10,948 bases of DNA from assembly GCA_017415945.1 (NCBI GenBank), contig JAFQDR010000096.1:1-10948 (forward strand). Reading direction: 5' to 3'. The position numbers were made by a program, and so were the translations under genes. The notes under the pieces are model-generated. The model ran no database searches. It was given only the letters and a program-made list of their open reading frames with translations, and had not been told where the DNA came from. Shown piece by piece: positions 1 through 6,040 of the stretch. Source of the DNA: Oscillospiraceae bacterium (GTDB lineage Bacteria; Bacillota_A; Clostridia; Oscillospirales; Oscillospiraceae). Positions within the stretch are counted from its first letter, which is position 1. Each line of letters opens with the position of its first letter.

Positions 1-456
1 AAGTTAGCACTTATGGTTGCGGTGTTGGTCATGGCCTGCGCCATTGCCTTGCACAATGTTCCCGAGGGCATGACTATCGGTGCGTCCTATTCCAATAACG
101 ACGTTGTCATGGGCAGCTCAGAACTGTTTCTGGCGATCCTCATCGGGCTCCACAATATCCCCGAGGGTATGGCGGTTTCCGTGCCCCTCATCGGCGGCGG
201 TATGGGCAAGCCCAAGGCCGTGCTGCTGACGGCTCTGTCCGGTGTGCCTACCATCATCGGTGCGCTGCTGGGCTTCGCTATTGGGGAAATGAGCGTGATG
301 GGGTTGGCTGTGAGCCTTGGCTTTGCCAGCGGTGCTATGCTGTATGTGGTCTTCGGGGAGATCCTGCCTCAGTCTATTTTGATGTACCACAGCAAGCTGC
401 CTGCATTCTCCGTGATTTTTGGGATGCTGCTGGGCTTGCTGATCATTTTCGGATGA
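1..456 (+). CDS. ZIP-family metal transporter, C-terminal part (5' end outside window)
   Basis: The frame is open from base 1, so only the last ~151 residues are present; the ATG at 13 is internal. The polypeptide is strongly hydrophobic and carries the two ZIP signatures: HNVPEG at visible residues 18-23 (the equivalent of TM4) and LHNIPEG near residues 50-56 (TM5). In ZIP transporters the His, Asn and Glu of these helices form the binuclear metal site in the inner membrane pore. The protein ends in a short hydrophobic tail (LLGLLIIFG), as usual for ZIP proteins, which finish in TM8. The role is uptake of divalent cations such as Zn2+, Fe2+ or Mn2+; the exact metal cannot be read from this fragment. 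It resembles the bacterial ZupT/GufA branch. The gene is followed within ~30 bases by a terminator, so it ends its transcript. Confidence 0.93.
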   Translation, partial: KLALMVAVLVMACAIALHNVPEGMTIGASYSNNDVVMGSSELFLAILIGLHNIPEGMAVSVPLIGGGMGKPKAVLLTALSGVPTIIGALLGFAIGEMSVMGLAVSLGFASGAMLYVVFGEILPQSILMYHSKLPAFSVIFGMLLGLLIIFG

Positions 457-462
457 TACATA

Positions 463-488
463 AGAATATGAGAACAGAATATGAGAAC
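463..488. repeat. 13-base tandem direct repeat
   Basis: The sequence AGAATATGAGAAC occurs twice head to tail (463-475 and 476-488) directly after the ZIP stop codon. It sits just ahead of the terminator hairpin and probably reflects local slippage; no function is evident. Confidence 0.6.
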
Positions 489-516
489 GGGAGACTCCGA
501 GGAGCCTCCCGTTTTT
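487..516 (+). terminator. Intrinsic terminator of the ZIP gene
   Basis: Nearly perfect hairpin: ACGGGAG-A-CTCC, loop GA, GGAG-C-CTCCCGT, with one A/C mismatch, followed by TTTTT at 512-516. It lies ~31 bases after the ZIP stop codon. Confidence 0.85.
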
Positions 517-519
517 GCG

Positions 520-558
520 TTCACTTGTTTGGGGTGAATATTCACATTGTTGAGTGAA
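520..558. promoter_or_regulatory. Two phased TTCAC...GTGAA inverted repeats (possible operators)
   Basis: TTCAC (520-524) pairs with GTGAA (534-538), and TTCAC (541-545) pairs with GTGAA (554-558). The two units lie 21 bases apart, two helical turns, and abut to form the 12-base palindrome GTGAATATTCAC (534-545). They lie 54-92 bases upstream of the -35 box of the ATPase gene. This geometry suits a dimeric regulator binding twice on one DNA face. The regulator is unknown, and the sites could instead belong to the boundary of the AT-rich insert. Confidence 0.45.
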
Positions 559-590
559 TTTTACCGCATATACTCTGATGTGTAATTCTA

Positions 591-624
591 TTTACCATTT
601 TTGAAAAATAGTTGATTTTGGTAA
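591..624. repeat. Inverted TTTACCA / TTGGTAA motif overlapping the ATPase promoter
   Basis: TTTACCA at 591-597 and TTGGTAA at 618-624 face each other across ~20 bases and straddle the -35 box (612-617). The 11-base string GATTTTGGTAA (614-624) recurs exactly at 1871-1881, ten bases past the ATPase stop codon. The motif therefore flanks the gene. It may be an operator for the promoter or the end of a small mobile unit. Confidence 0.5.
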
Positions 625-640
625 TTGGAGTGGATATAAT
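612..640 (+). promoter_or_regulatory. Sigma-A-type promoter of the DUF4143 ATPase gene
   Basis: TTGATT (612-617), 17-base spacer, TATAAT (635-640). The predicted start of transcription near 647 leaves a very short leader before the ribosome site GAGGTG (649-654) and the GTG codon at 662. Confidence 0.75.
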
Positions 641-661
641 GTAATTACGAGGTGATGAACA

Positions 662-1861
662 GTGAAATTGATTGACCGTAACCAGTATTTAGATAAACTG
701 ATCAATGTAATTGGGACACCGGATATTAAGGTAATTACCGGTGTTCGTCGTAGCGGCAAATCTAAATTGCTTGAAGCATTTAAGGATTATGTAGAGGAAG
801 AAATTCCGGATCATAACATTATCCATATCAATTACAACCTGCCGGAATATGACCATCTGCTTGAGTACAGACCTCTGTACGATTATGTGAAGGCTCAACA
901 TGTCAAAGGTAAGCAGAATTTCGTCCTTATTGACGAGGTGCAGATGTGTGCGGATTTTGAAAAAGCCATTAACGGTCTGCACGCTATGGAGAAATTCGAT
1001 ATTTATATCACCGGCTCCAATGCGTTTCTGCTGAGTTCAGATCTTGCTACGCTGTTTACCGGAAGAACCTTTGAAATCAAGGTGTTCCCCTTCTCTTTCA
1101 GCGAATATATGCAGTATTTTGGACATGGCGACAAGTATGCAGCCATGGATAAATATATGATTGAGGGCGGCATGTCCGGTTCTTATCTGTACAAAGATCA
1201 GGAAGCCAAATTCGATTATATTGCCGATGTTTTCGATACTCTGATTGTTCGGGACATCCGCAAAAAATACAAGATCCGCAATATGCAGCTGATGGATAGA
1301 CTTGTGGATTTTCTGATGGACAACATCTCAAATCTGACCTCCGCACGGAATATCACCAATACATTCAGCGGATTCAAAGAAAAAGTCAATCATGTGACCA
1401 TCAACACCTATATGCAGTACCTGTGCAATGCTTTTGCCTTTTACAAAATCCGCAGATATGACATTAAAGGCAAGAAGTATCTGGCCAGCAACGATAAATA
1501 TTATCTGAGTGACCATACCTTCCGCTATGCCAAGCTCGGTACCAAGAATATGGACTATGGCAGAATATTGGAAAATATTGTTGCCATCGAACTGTTGCGC
1601 CGGGGCTATGAGGTATATGTGGGTGTTCTCTACAAGAAAGAAATAGATTTTGTTGCCATCAAGCGCAACGAAAAAATCTATATCCAGGTATCTGATAATA
1701 TTAGCGATGAAAAGACCTTTGAGCGTGAGGTATCCCCTCTGCTGCAGATCAAGGACGCCTATCCAAAGATGGTCGTTGCTCGTACCCGGCACGACGAATA
1801 TCAGTATGAAGGTATTCGAATAGTGGATATTGCAGATTGGCTGCTTGATTTCCAGAAATAA
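662..1861 (+). CDS. AAA-family ATPase with DUF4143 C-terminal domain
   Basis: This 399-residue protein belongs to the large family of AAA_14 ATPases fused to DUF4143, common in gut anaerobes and of poorly known function. The Walker A motif is GVRRSGKS (27-34), Walker B is FVLIDE (87-92) and a sensor-1-like ITGSN follows (116-120). The family segment LFTGRTFEIKVFPFSFSEY lies around 131-149. The C-terminal third has a PD-(D/E)XK-like pattern: GRILENIVAIEL (300-311), KEIDFVA (326-332) and YIQVS (340-344); the final Lys of a classical nuclease motif is not evident, so catalysis is uncertain. The start is GTG, chosen because GAGGTG lies 7 bases upstream and a TATAAT promoter precedes it. The coding region is AT-rich compared with the window's other genes and is bracketed by TTTACCA-type motifs, which suggests acquisition. 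No partner gene for a defence or toxin system is obvious. Confidence 0.92.
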   Translation: MKLIDRNQYLDKLINVIGTPDIKVITGVRRSGKSKLLEAFKDYVEEEIPDHNIIHINYNLPEYDHLLEYRPLYDYVKAQHVKGKQNFVLIDEVQMCADFEKAINGLHAMEKFDIYITGSNAFLLSSDLATLFTGRTFEIKVFPFSFSEYMQYFGHGDKYAAMDKYMIEGGMSGSYLYKDQEAKFDYIADVFDTLIVRDIRKKYKIRNMQLMDRLVDFLMDNISNLTSARNITNTFSGFKEKVNHVTINTYMQYLCNAFAFYKIRRYDIKGKKYLASNDKYYLSDHTFRYAKLGTKNMDYGRILENIVAIELLRRGYEVYVGVLYKKEIDFVAIKRNEKIYIQVSDNISDEKTFEREVSPLLQIKDAYPKMVVARTRHDEYQYEGIRIVDIADWLLDFQK

Positions 1862-1870
1862 CAAAATTGC

Positions 1871-1884
1871 GATTTTGGTAAATA
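1871..1884. repeat. Downstream copy of the GATTTTGGTAA motif
   Basis: GATTTTGGTAA (1871-1881) repeats 614-624 exactly. Read on the other strand from 1884, TATTTACCA also matches the left-hand motif at 589-597 (TATTTACCA), so the ATPase gene lies between inverted copies. Confidence 0.5.
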
Positions 1885-1919
1885 AACCGATGCATCTATT
1901 GAGAAAATGAGGATTTGTG

Positions 1920-2159
1920 ATGAATGATATGAAGAACTTTTCCTACAATGGGAAAATAATCAAATATTTTGTTAAAGACATCCAATGGAAAGAAGTTCAG
2001 GGCGTAGAAATGGCAAGTGCCATTATGGTTATCTGTGATGAGAATAAGAACCAAACAGACTTTTTCAATATTTATGATGAAAAATATAAAGTGCTTTATG
2101 CTATGCCCATTGATGCTGAAAGATGGTATAGAGACTATTTGAGCGAAAAAGAAATATAG
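1920..2159 (+). CDS. Small protein of unknown function
   Basis: An acidic, soluble ~79-residue protein that I do not recognise. It has no signal peptide, membrane segment or metal-binding cluster. It reads as an alternating hydrophobic/charged small alpha-beta fold, with aromatic-rich stretches (KYFVKDIQW, FFNIYDEKYKVLYAM, RWYRDYL). ATG 1920 is preferred because GAGG (1909-1912) lies 7 bases upstream; GTG 1917 is an alternative. It follows the ATPase gene by ~58 bases with no terminator between them, so the two are probably co-transcribed. The base composition is AT-rich like the ATPase. It might be the intact front half of a longer ancestral protein, because a separate open frame continues just downstream (2165-2299). 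Its reality as an expressed gene is likely but unproven. Confidence 0.55.
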   Translation: MNDMKNFSYNGKIIKYFVKDIQWKEVQGVEMASAIMVICDENKNQTDFFNIYDEKYKVLYAMPIDAERWYRDYLSEKEI

Positions 2160-2164
2160 TATAA

Positions 2165-2299
2165 ACACAAGATGATTTGATAGAATTCTGTAGTTATACC
2201 GTAGAAGATGGGAAAATGGTTATTGATTATTACGCAACAGTAGACTTAGATAATGCACTGAGAGGATATGTTCCCTTTAGTCAAAATGATTTGCAATAA
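2165..2299 (+). pseudogene. Start-less coding remnant (44 codons)
   Basis: Between an in-frame TAA at 2162 and the TAA at 2297-2299 the frame is open and protein-like: it includes EDGKMVIDYYATVDLDNAL and GYVPFSQNDLQ. No ATG with a ribosome site precedes this stretch; the only internal ATG is at 2216. It is in a different frame from the small gene ending at 2159. The best reading is the 3' end of a broken gene, possibly a continuation of the upstream small protein after rearrangement or more than one indel; a single slip in the A tract near 2146 does not reconnect the frames. The function is unknown. Confidence 0.4.
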
Positions 2300-2341
2300 C
2301 ACATTTGCTGCACACATTTAATTCAGAATACGCAACTTAGT

Positions 2342-2388
2342 AAAACCGCTGCAATTCTTCCAATTTTGGTTGAATTTGCAGCGGTTTT
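2342..2388. terminator. Bidirectional terminator between the AT-rich segment and the CPBP gene
   Basis: AAAACCGCTGCAA (2342-2354) pairs with TTGCAGCGGTTTT (2376-2388), a 13-base stem extendable by TTC/GAA with one bulge. The A run and T run at the stem ends supply U tracts in both directions. It lies 6 bases past the end of the minus-strand operon, so it terminates that operon and can also stop rightward transcription. Confidence 0.85.
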
Positions 2389-2393
2389 GCGTT

Positions 2394-3275
2394 TTATTCT
2401 GTTTTGTGTTTCATCAACAACAGCATAGAGATGACTCCCGTAACTAATATAATAGGCAGGAATGTAGTCATAAAGGTGGAGGCTTCCGTGCTTTCCAATG
2501 CGGTGTTCAGTGCTTCTGTGCCTGCAAAGAGAATCAGAACAGAGGGGCCCATATTGTTGTTGATCATGTGGGCAAAGGATGCGGGATAGATGCTCTTGGT
2601 TTTCTCTGTCAGCAGGGTCAGGAATGCGTTCATGGCAATGCACATGAGGCACATTTCCCCAATGCCAACCCAAGGATAACCTGTGTAATCCACTCCGAAA
2701 TTGTGTCCCGCTATGGTCAAGGGTGCGTGCCACAGCCCCCAGAGAATGCCGCCCGCCAAAACGGCCGCAGGCTTGCTCATGAGCTCTGTGAGCTTGGGCA
2801 TCATGTAGCCACGCCAGCCCCACTCCTCCCCGAAAGCGGGGAAGAAGACCACCAGTGAAAAGGCGATTTGCAGCAGAAGCATTCCCGTCAATTCCTTGGG
2901 GGATCCCGTAAGAAAGGCTTCTCCGAAGGACAGATCTCCTGCGTAGAGCTTCCACATGAGCAGGGCGATAAGGATGCTTTCCAACAGCTTCACCCATACG
3001 GAGGCAAAATACCACTTGGCGTTTCCCTTGAAGTTTATACCCAGATAGGCATCGCGGAAGCCTTCCTTGGTCAGCAGGCGGGTCAGCAGATGGGCTGCGG
3101 AGGGAATCAGCATCCCGAATGTACCCAGTGCATAGGTGGCGGCTGCGGCGGTTTCGCTTACGTAGATGGGCTCTCCGAAATGTGCGGTCATGGCGGGAAC
3201 AACGATCCAAAAGGGAACAAAGGCTAAGACACAATAGAGCACTAAGCGGAGTATGGTCAGCTTACGGTCAGTCAT
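2394..3275 (-). CDS. CPBP family intramembrane glutamic endopeptidase
   Basis: A 293-residue multi-span membrane protein of the CPBP (CAAX protease and bacteriocin-processing) family. All three signature motifs are present: FGEEWGWRGY (148-157, catalytic EExxxR with E150, E151, R155), ILWGLWHAP (177-185, H183) and SFAHMINNN (233-241, H236 and N240). Hydrophobic helices cover about 7-28, 45-65, 95-110, 130-147, 170-183, 205-222 and 265-288. It is the last gene of the minus-strand operon. Its ATG overlaps the preceding permease gene by 8 bases, with AGGGGG just upstream, so translation is coupled. In bacteria such proteins mature or confer immunity to peptides, or act as membrane proteases of unknown target. 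Being co-encoded with an ABC-2 exporter suggests a role with the exported substrate; that link is inferred. Confidence 0.93.
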   Translation of the reverse strand: MTDRKLTILRLVLYCVLAFVPFWIVVPAMTAHFGEPIYVSETAAAATYALGTFGMLIPSAAHLLTRLLTKEGFRDAYLGINFKGNAKWYFASVWVKLLESILIALLMWKLYAGDLSFGEAFLTGSPKELTGMLLLQIAFSLVVFFPAFGEEWGWRGYMMPKLTELMSKPAAVLAGGILWGLWHAPLTIAGHNFGVDYTGYPWVGIGEMCLMCIAMNAFLTLLTEKTKSIYPASFAHMINNNMGPSVLILFAGTEALNTALESTEASTFMTTFLPIILVTGVISMLLLMKHKTE

Positions 3276-3963
3276 AATGCTCTGCCCCCTTTCTGTACAG
3301 GATACAAGACAGCCTGCAGGAGCCGTAAAACAGCCCGAAGGCGGCGTAAGGCAGCAGGGACAGCATCAGCAGCACATTTTCGTCCTCGAACAGCTTTTCC
3401 AGTGCGGTCATAAAGTCATTGGTGAGGAAGTAGGAGATATCTCCGAATAGGGCGTAGAGCATAACAAGCAGAAACAGAACGCCCAATGCGGAGCCTTTGA
3501 CAGCAGCTCCATAGTTTGCACCGAAATAGGCGATGAAGGGCAGAGAAAAAGCTTCCATGATAAGGCTGACGGAAAGCAGCAGAACCAGCATGACCCCTGT
3601 CATGGTGTTTTCGTCTGCGGTAATGGCAAAGGCGATGGTATCCGTCAGGAAGCAGCAAATCAAGACAGCCAAATTCAACAGCAGGATGAAGTAAAACTTG
3701 CTTTCAATGTGCCCCTTTGCGGTGGTGGGGACGGAAATCAGAAAGCTGCGGGCAGCGGGGCTTTCGTCGGGGGCGAACAGTCCCGATTCAATGAAGCTCA
3801 AGATGAGAAACATACAGCCGTATAACAGCAGTGTGCCTTGGGGAGTGTTTATTTCTGCGAGGGTGGTCAGCAGGACAGTGGCGGAAATGAAAAGCTGCAG
3901 GACTCCAACCACCACCAGCTCGATCCGAAACAGCAGGAAGTTTTTATACATGAGACCCCTCAT
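3268..3963 (-). CDS. ABC-2 type transporter permease (second subunit)
   Basis: A 231-residue membrane protein with about six hydrophobic segments and a short cytoplasmic N-terminus (MRGLMYKNFLLFR) typical of ABC-2 permeases. The features FAPDESPAARSFLISVPTTAKGHIESKF (split at about residue 75) and the following helices resemble the ABC2_membrane_5 type of permease found in GntR-controlled exporters. The ATG overlaps the TAA of the upstream permease in a TAATG junction (1 base), and its end overlaps the protease start by 8 bases. It is expected to pair with the other permease and the ATPase to form a heterodimeric exporter in the cytoplasmic membrane. The substrate is unknown; peptides, lipids and membrane-active drugs are possible. 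Confidence 0.8.
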   Translation of the reverse strand: MRGLMYKNFLLFRIELVVVGVLQLFISATVLLTTLAEINTPQGTLLLYGCMFLILSFIESGLFAPDESPAARSFLISVPTTAKGHIESKFYFILLLNLAVLICCFLTDTIAFAITADENTMTGVMLVLLLSVSLIMEAFSLPFIAYFGANYGAAVKGSALGVLFLLVMLYALFGDISYFLTNDFMTALEKLFEDENVLLMLSLLPYAAFGLFYGSCRLSCILYRKGAEHYD

Positions 3964-4679
3964 TAGTCTCCCCTCCTTTTATACAGCAGTGTGGTCAGAC
4001 AGAAGCCCATGACCATGGTCATGCCGATGATGACGGGGAACAGGGACAGATAATCAGCTGCAAAGCTGAGAACCCCTTCGATGCTGATGCTTGGCAGCTG
4101 CTTTTGCATCAAAAAGATCGGCACTGCCAGAGCGGCGATCATGGCCAGCATCCCCTTGTCCACGGAGCGGAGCAGCATAATGAAGAGCTGTGCCAATATG
4201 CTCATTATCAGAATGATGGTGATGCTCAGCAGAATAAGGCCCATGTCCGATCTTGAAATGGATGTATCCATGCAAACAGAGAAAGCAGCCAGAGCGGCGA
4301 TTGCACAAATCAGGGAAACGGCTACCATAATGGCAAGGAAAACATACTTCGCCAGTGCCATGCGGGCGGGGGAGACGGGGGTGCTTCTGCGGAAGTGATC
4401 CCATTTGGACATTGTATCGTTTACCGAGGTCTCCGAAACCGAGAGGCTCAGCATACAGGGACAGATGACCGCATACAGCTTCAGCATGATGTCATTATGG
4501 ACGCGGATTTCCCCAATGATGCTTGCAGGCAGCATAGCCAAGTTCCCAAAGCGCAGACTGAGGGCAATCAAAATGGGGAACAGGGTGAAAATCAAGGAGG
4601 TAATGGCGCAAATGCCAAGGGTTTTTGTGCAGACCGCATATTCCCGATAGAGCAGTGCAGAGAAAGAAGCCTTCTTCAT
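3963..4679 (-). CDS. ABC-2 type transporter permease (first subunit)
   Basis: A 238-residue membrane protein with a charged N-terminus (MKKASFSALLYREY) and about six hydrophobic segments. Its middle contains KWDHFRRSTPVSPARMALAKY, a cytoplasmic segment typical of this permease class: the 'lP.s......aKy' element just before a helix. The start was set at the ATG in a TGATG overlap with the ATPase stop codon; GTG codons at 4682 and 4688 would add 1-3 residues. It ends in a TAATG overlap with the next permease. Both junctions indicate translational coupling and fixed stoichiometry. It is half of the membrane channel of an ABC exporter; the two permeases differ in sequence, so the pore is a heterodimer. 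Confidence 0.82.
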   Translation of the reverse strand: MKKASFSALLYREYAVCTKTLGICAITSLIFTLFPILIALSLRFGNLAMLPASIIGEIRVHNDIMLKLYAVICPCMLSLSVSETSVNDTMSKWDHFRRSTPVSPARMALAKYVFLAIMVAVSLICAIAALAAFSVCMDTSISRSDMGLILLSITIILIMSILAQLFIMLLRSVDKGMLAMIAALAVPIFLMQKQLPSISIEGVLSFAADYLSLFPVIIGMTMVMGFCLTTLLYKRRGD

Positions 4680-5557
4680 CACTGCCACACTTTCTTGTCA
4701 CGGTTGACGTAAAACAGCATGATCTCCTCCAGTGAGGTGCTGTCAAAGGTCAGAGCAGGGTATTTCTTTTTGGCTGCAGCTGCATCGCTGACCATAAGCT
4801 CCGCACCGAAAGCATTACACCGTGCGCTGATGTAAGCTTCTGAGGGAATGCTTTCAAGCTCTGCCTTGGTGCATTTCATCAGAGAGTGGGTGTCCAAAAT
4901 GTCGTCCTTGTACCCTGTGAGCAAAATCCTGCCCTTATCGATAAAGGTCACGCAGTCGGCAATCTTCTCCAAGTCGCTTGTGATGTGGGAGGACATGAGG
5001 ATGCTGTGATTTTCGTCTTGTATGTATTCACGGAAGATATCCAGAATTTCATTGCGCACAATGGGGTCTAAGCCCGTGGTGGCCTCGTCCATAATCAGCA
5101 GCTTTGCCCCATGGGACAGAGCGGTGGCGATTTGCAGCTTCATTTTCATGCCCTTGGAAAACTTCTTCAGCTTCTTTTTGCGGGGCAGCTGAAAACGATC
5201 CAGATAGCCGAAATAGGTTTCCTCGTTCCAGTTGGCATACAGCCCCTTGAACATGGTGTTCACCTGATTTGCGGTAAAGCTCTCGGGGAAGGGCAGCTCG
5301 TCAAAAACCGCAGCCATCTGTTCTTTGACCGTATATTCGTCCTTGATATGGTCCATGCCAAGGAGCTTGATGGTGCCGCTGTCCGCCTTGGTGATGTTCA
5401 GCAGGGCACGGATGGTCGTTGTTTTACCTGCTCCGTTTTGGCCGATGAAGCCCATGACGCAGCCCTTGGGGACGGTGAAGCTGATATTGTCCAGCTTAAA
5501 GCCGTCATAGCATTTGGTGAGATTTGTGATTTCAATGGCGTTTTCAAAATCATGCAT
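4679..5557 (-). CDS. ABC transporter ATP-binding protein (YtrB/PmtA-like)
   Basis: A 292-residue ATPase subunit with all nucleotide-binding motifs: Walker A GQNGAGKTT (39-47), signature FSKGM (133-137), Walker B LLIMDE (153-158) and the H-loop SSHITSDL (H191). Where most ABC proteins have a Gln in the Q-loop, this protein reads AVFDELPF (83-90). I recall this variant as common in the GntR-linked YtrB/PmtA type, so it is not damage. The start was set at the ATG at 5557: GGAGG lies 8 bases upstream and the ATG overlaps the GntR stop by 8 bases. An ATG at 5572 would put the ribosome site inside the gene. The ~80 residues after the core form a C-terminal domain of unknown role. It energises the two permeases encoded next. 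Confidence 0.93.
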   Translation of the reverse strand: MHDFENAIEITNLTKCYDGFKLDNISFTVPKGCVMGFIGQNGAGKTTTIRALLNITKADSGTIKLLGMDHIKDEYTVKEQMAAVFDELPFPESFTANQVNTMFKGLYANWNEETYFGYLDRFQLPRKKKLKKFSKGMKMKLQIATALSHGAKLLIMDEATTGLDPIVRNEILDIFREYIQDENHSILMSSHITSDLEKIADCVTFIDKGRILLTGYKDDILDTHSLMKCTKAELESIPSEAYISARCNAFGAELMVSDAAAAKKKYPALTFDSTSLEEIMLFYVNRDKKVWQ

Positions 5558-5933
5558 TGTTGTTTCCTCCATACATGAGTTCCAGCAGCTCTGTCATTTC
5601 CTCCAGTGTCAGTCCCCCTTGGCGGGCAATTTCGCAGGCCTTGGAAAGCTGCTCCTCCGTCTGGCGAATGATCTCCTCACGGAGAAATTCCTTGTTTTGT
5701 GCCTTGACGAAGCAGCCTCTGCCGGTGAAGTTTTCAATAAACCCTTCCCGCTCCAGCTCCTCGTAGGCCCTCTTGGTGGTGATGACGCTGATGCGCAGCT
5801 GTTGGGCCAGCAGGCGCATAGAGGGCAGGGCGTCCCCTGCGGACAGTGCGCCGCTTGTGATTTGTGCTTTGATCTGGGTGACGATCTGGCGATAGATGGG
5901 CTCACCCGAGGAATTGCTTAGAATGATATCCAT
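5550..5933 (-). CDS. GntR-family (YtrA subfamily) transcriptional regulator
   Basis: A 127-residue protein whose first ~75 residues form a GntR winged helix: PIYRQIVTQIKAQI (12-25), the pattern G.LPSMRLLAQQL (37-47), SVITTKRAYEELEREGFI (49-66) and the wing GRGCFV (70-75). The short C-terminal part (~50 residues, helical, no ligand domain) is diagnostic of the YtrA subfamily, which senses effectors with a small dimerisation helix pair and controls adjacent ABC exporters. Its ATG has AGGAG 6 bases upstream. It is the first gene of the five-gene operon. A TGTATAT-N5-ATATACA palindrome lies over its own promoter, so autorepression that is relieved by membrane-active or peptide inducers is the likely scheme, as in YtrA/PmtR systems. 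Confidence 0.92.
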   Translation of the reverse strand: MDIILSNSSGEPIYRQIVTQIKAQITSGALSAGDALPSMRLLAQQLRISVITTKRAYEELEREGFIENFTGRGCFVKAQNKEFLREEIIRQTEEQLSKACEIARQGGLTLEEMTELLELMYGGNNNA

Positions 5934-5948
5934 AGTGCACTCCTAAAA

Positions 5949-5971
5949 TTGTATATATACGATATACACAA
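5949..5971. promoter_or_regulatory. Palindromic operator for the GntR regulator
   Basis: TGTATAT (5950-5956), ATACG spacer, ATATACA (5962-5968), flanked by T and CAA that extend the symmetry. It sits over the predicted transcription start of the operon, between the -10 box and the ribosome site. A second symmetric GTATATAC (5982-5989) lies inside the promoter spacer and may be an additional site. TGTAT/ATACA symmetry is usual for YtrA-type operators. Confidence 0.7.
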
Positions 5972-5998
5972 TATAGCATGGGTATATACGCTTGTCAA
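5970..5998 (-). promoter_or_regulatory. Promoter of the GntR-ABC-CPBP operon
   Basis: On the minus strand: a consensus TTGACA (5993-5998), 17-base spacer, then TATATT (5970-5975) preceded by TGC, an extended -10. This is the best promoter in the window, so the operon needs the operator to be kept off. Confidence 0.85.
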
Positions 5999-6030
5999 GA
6001 AAAAACCGCCGTCCCGTTTGGGACAGCGGT
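5999..6030 (-). terminator. Intrinsic terminator of the DAHP synthase gene
   Basis: On the minus strand the stem ACCGC-T-GTCCC / GGGAC-G-GCGGT (6005-6030, one mismatch, AAAC loop) is followed by six T's. It starts ~10 bases after the DAHP synthase stop codon and its T tract directly abuts the TTGACA box of the next operon. Confidence 0.85.
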
Positions 6031-6040
6031 GGGAGTATGT

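Noticed and set aside
2323..3234. Minus-strand open frame (303 codons) in another frame of the CPBP gene
   Set aside because: It is Arg/His-rich with no motifs, while the overlapping frame has all CPBP signatures.
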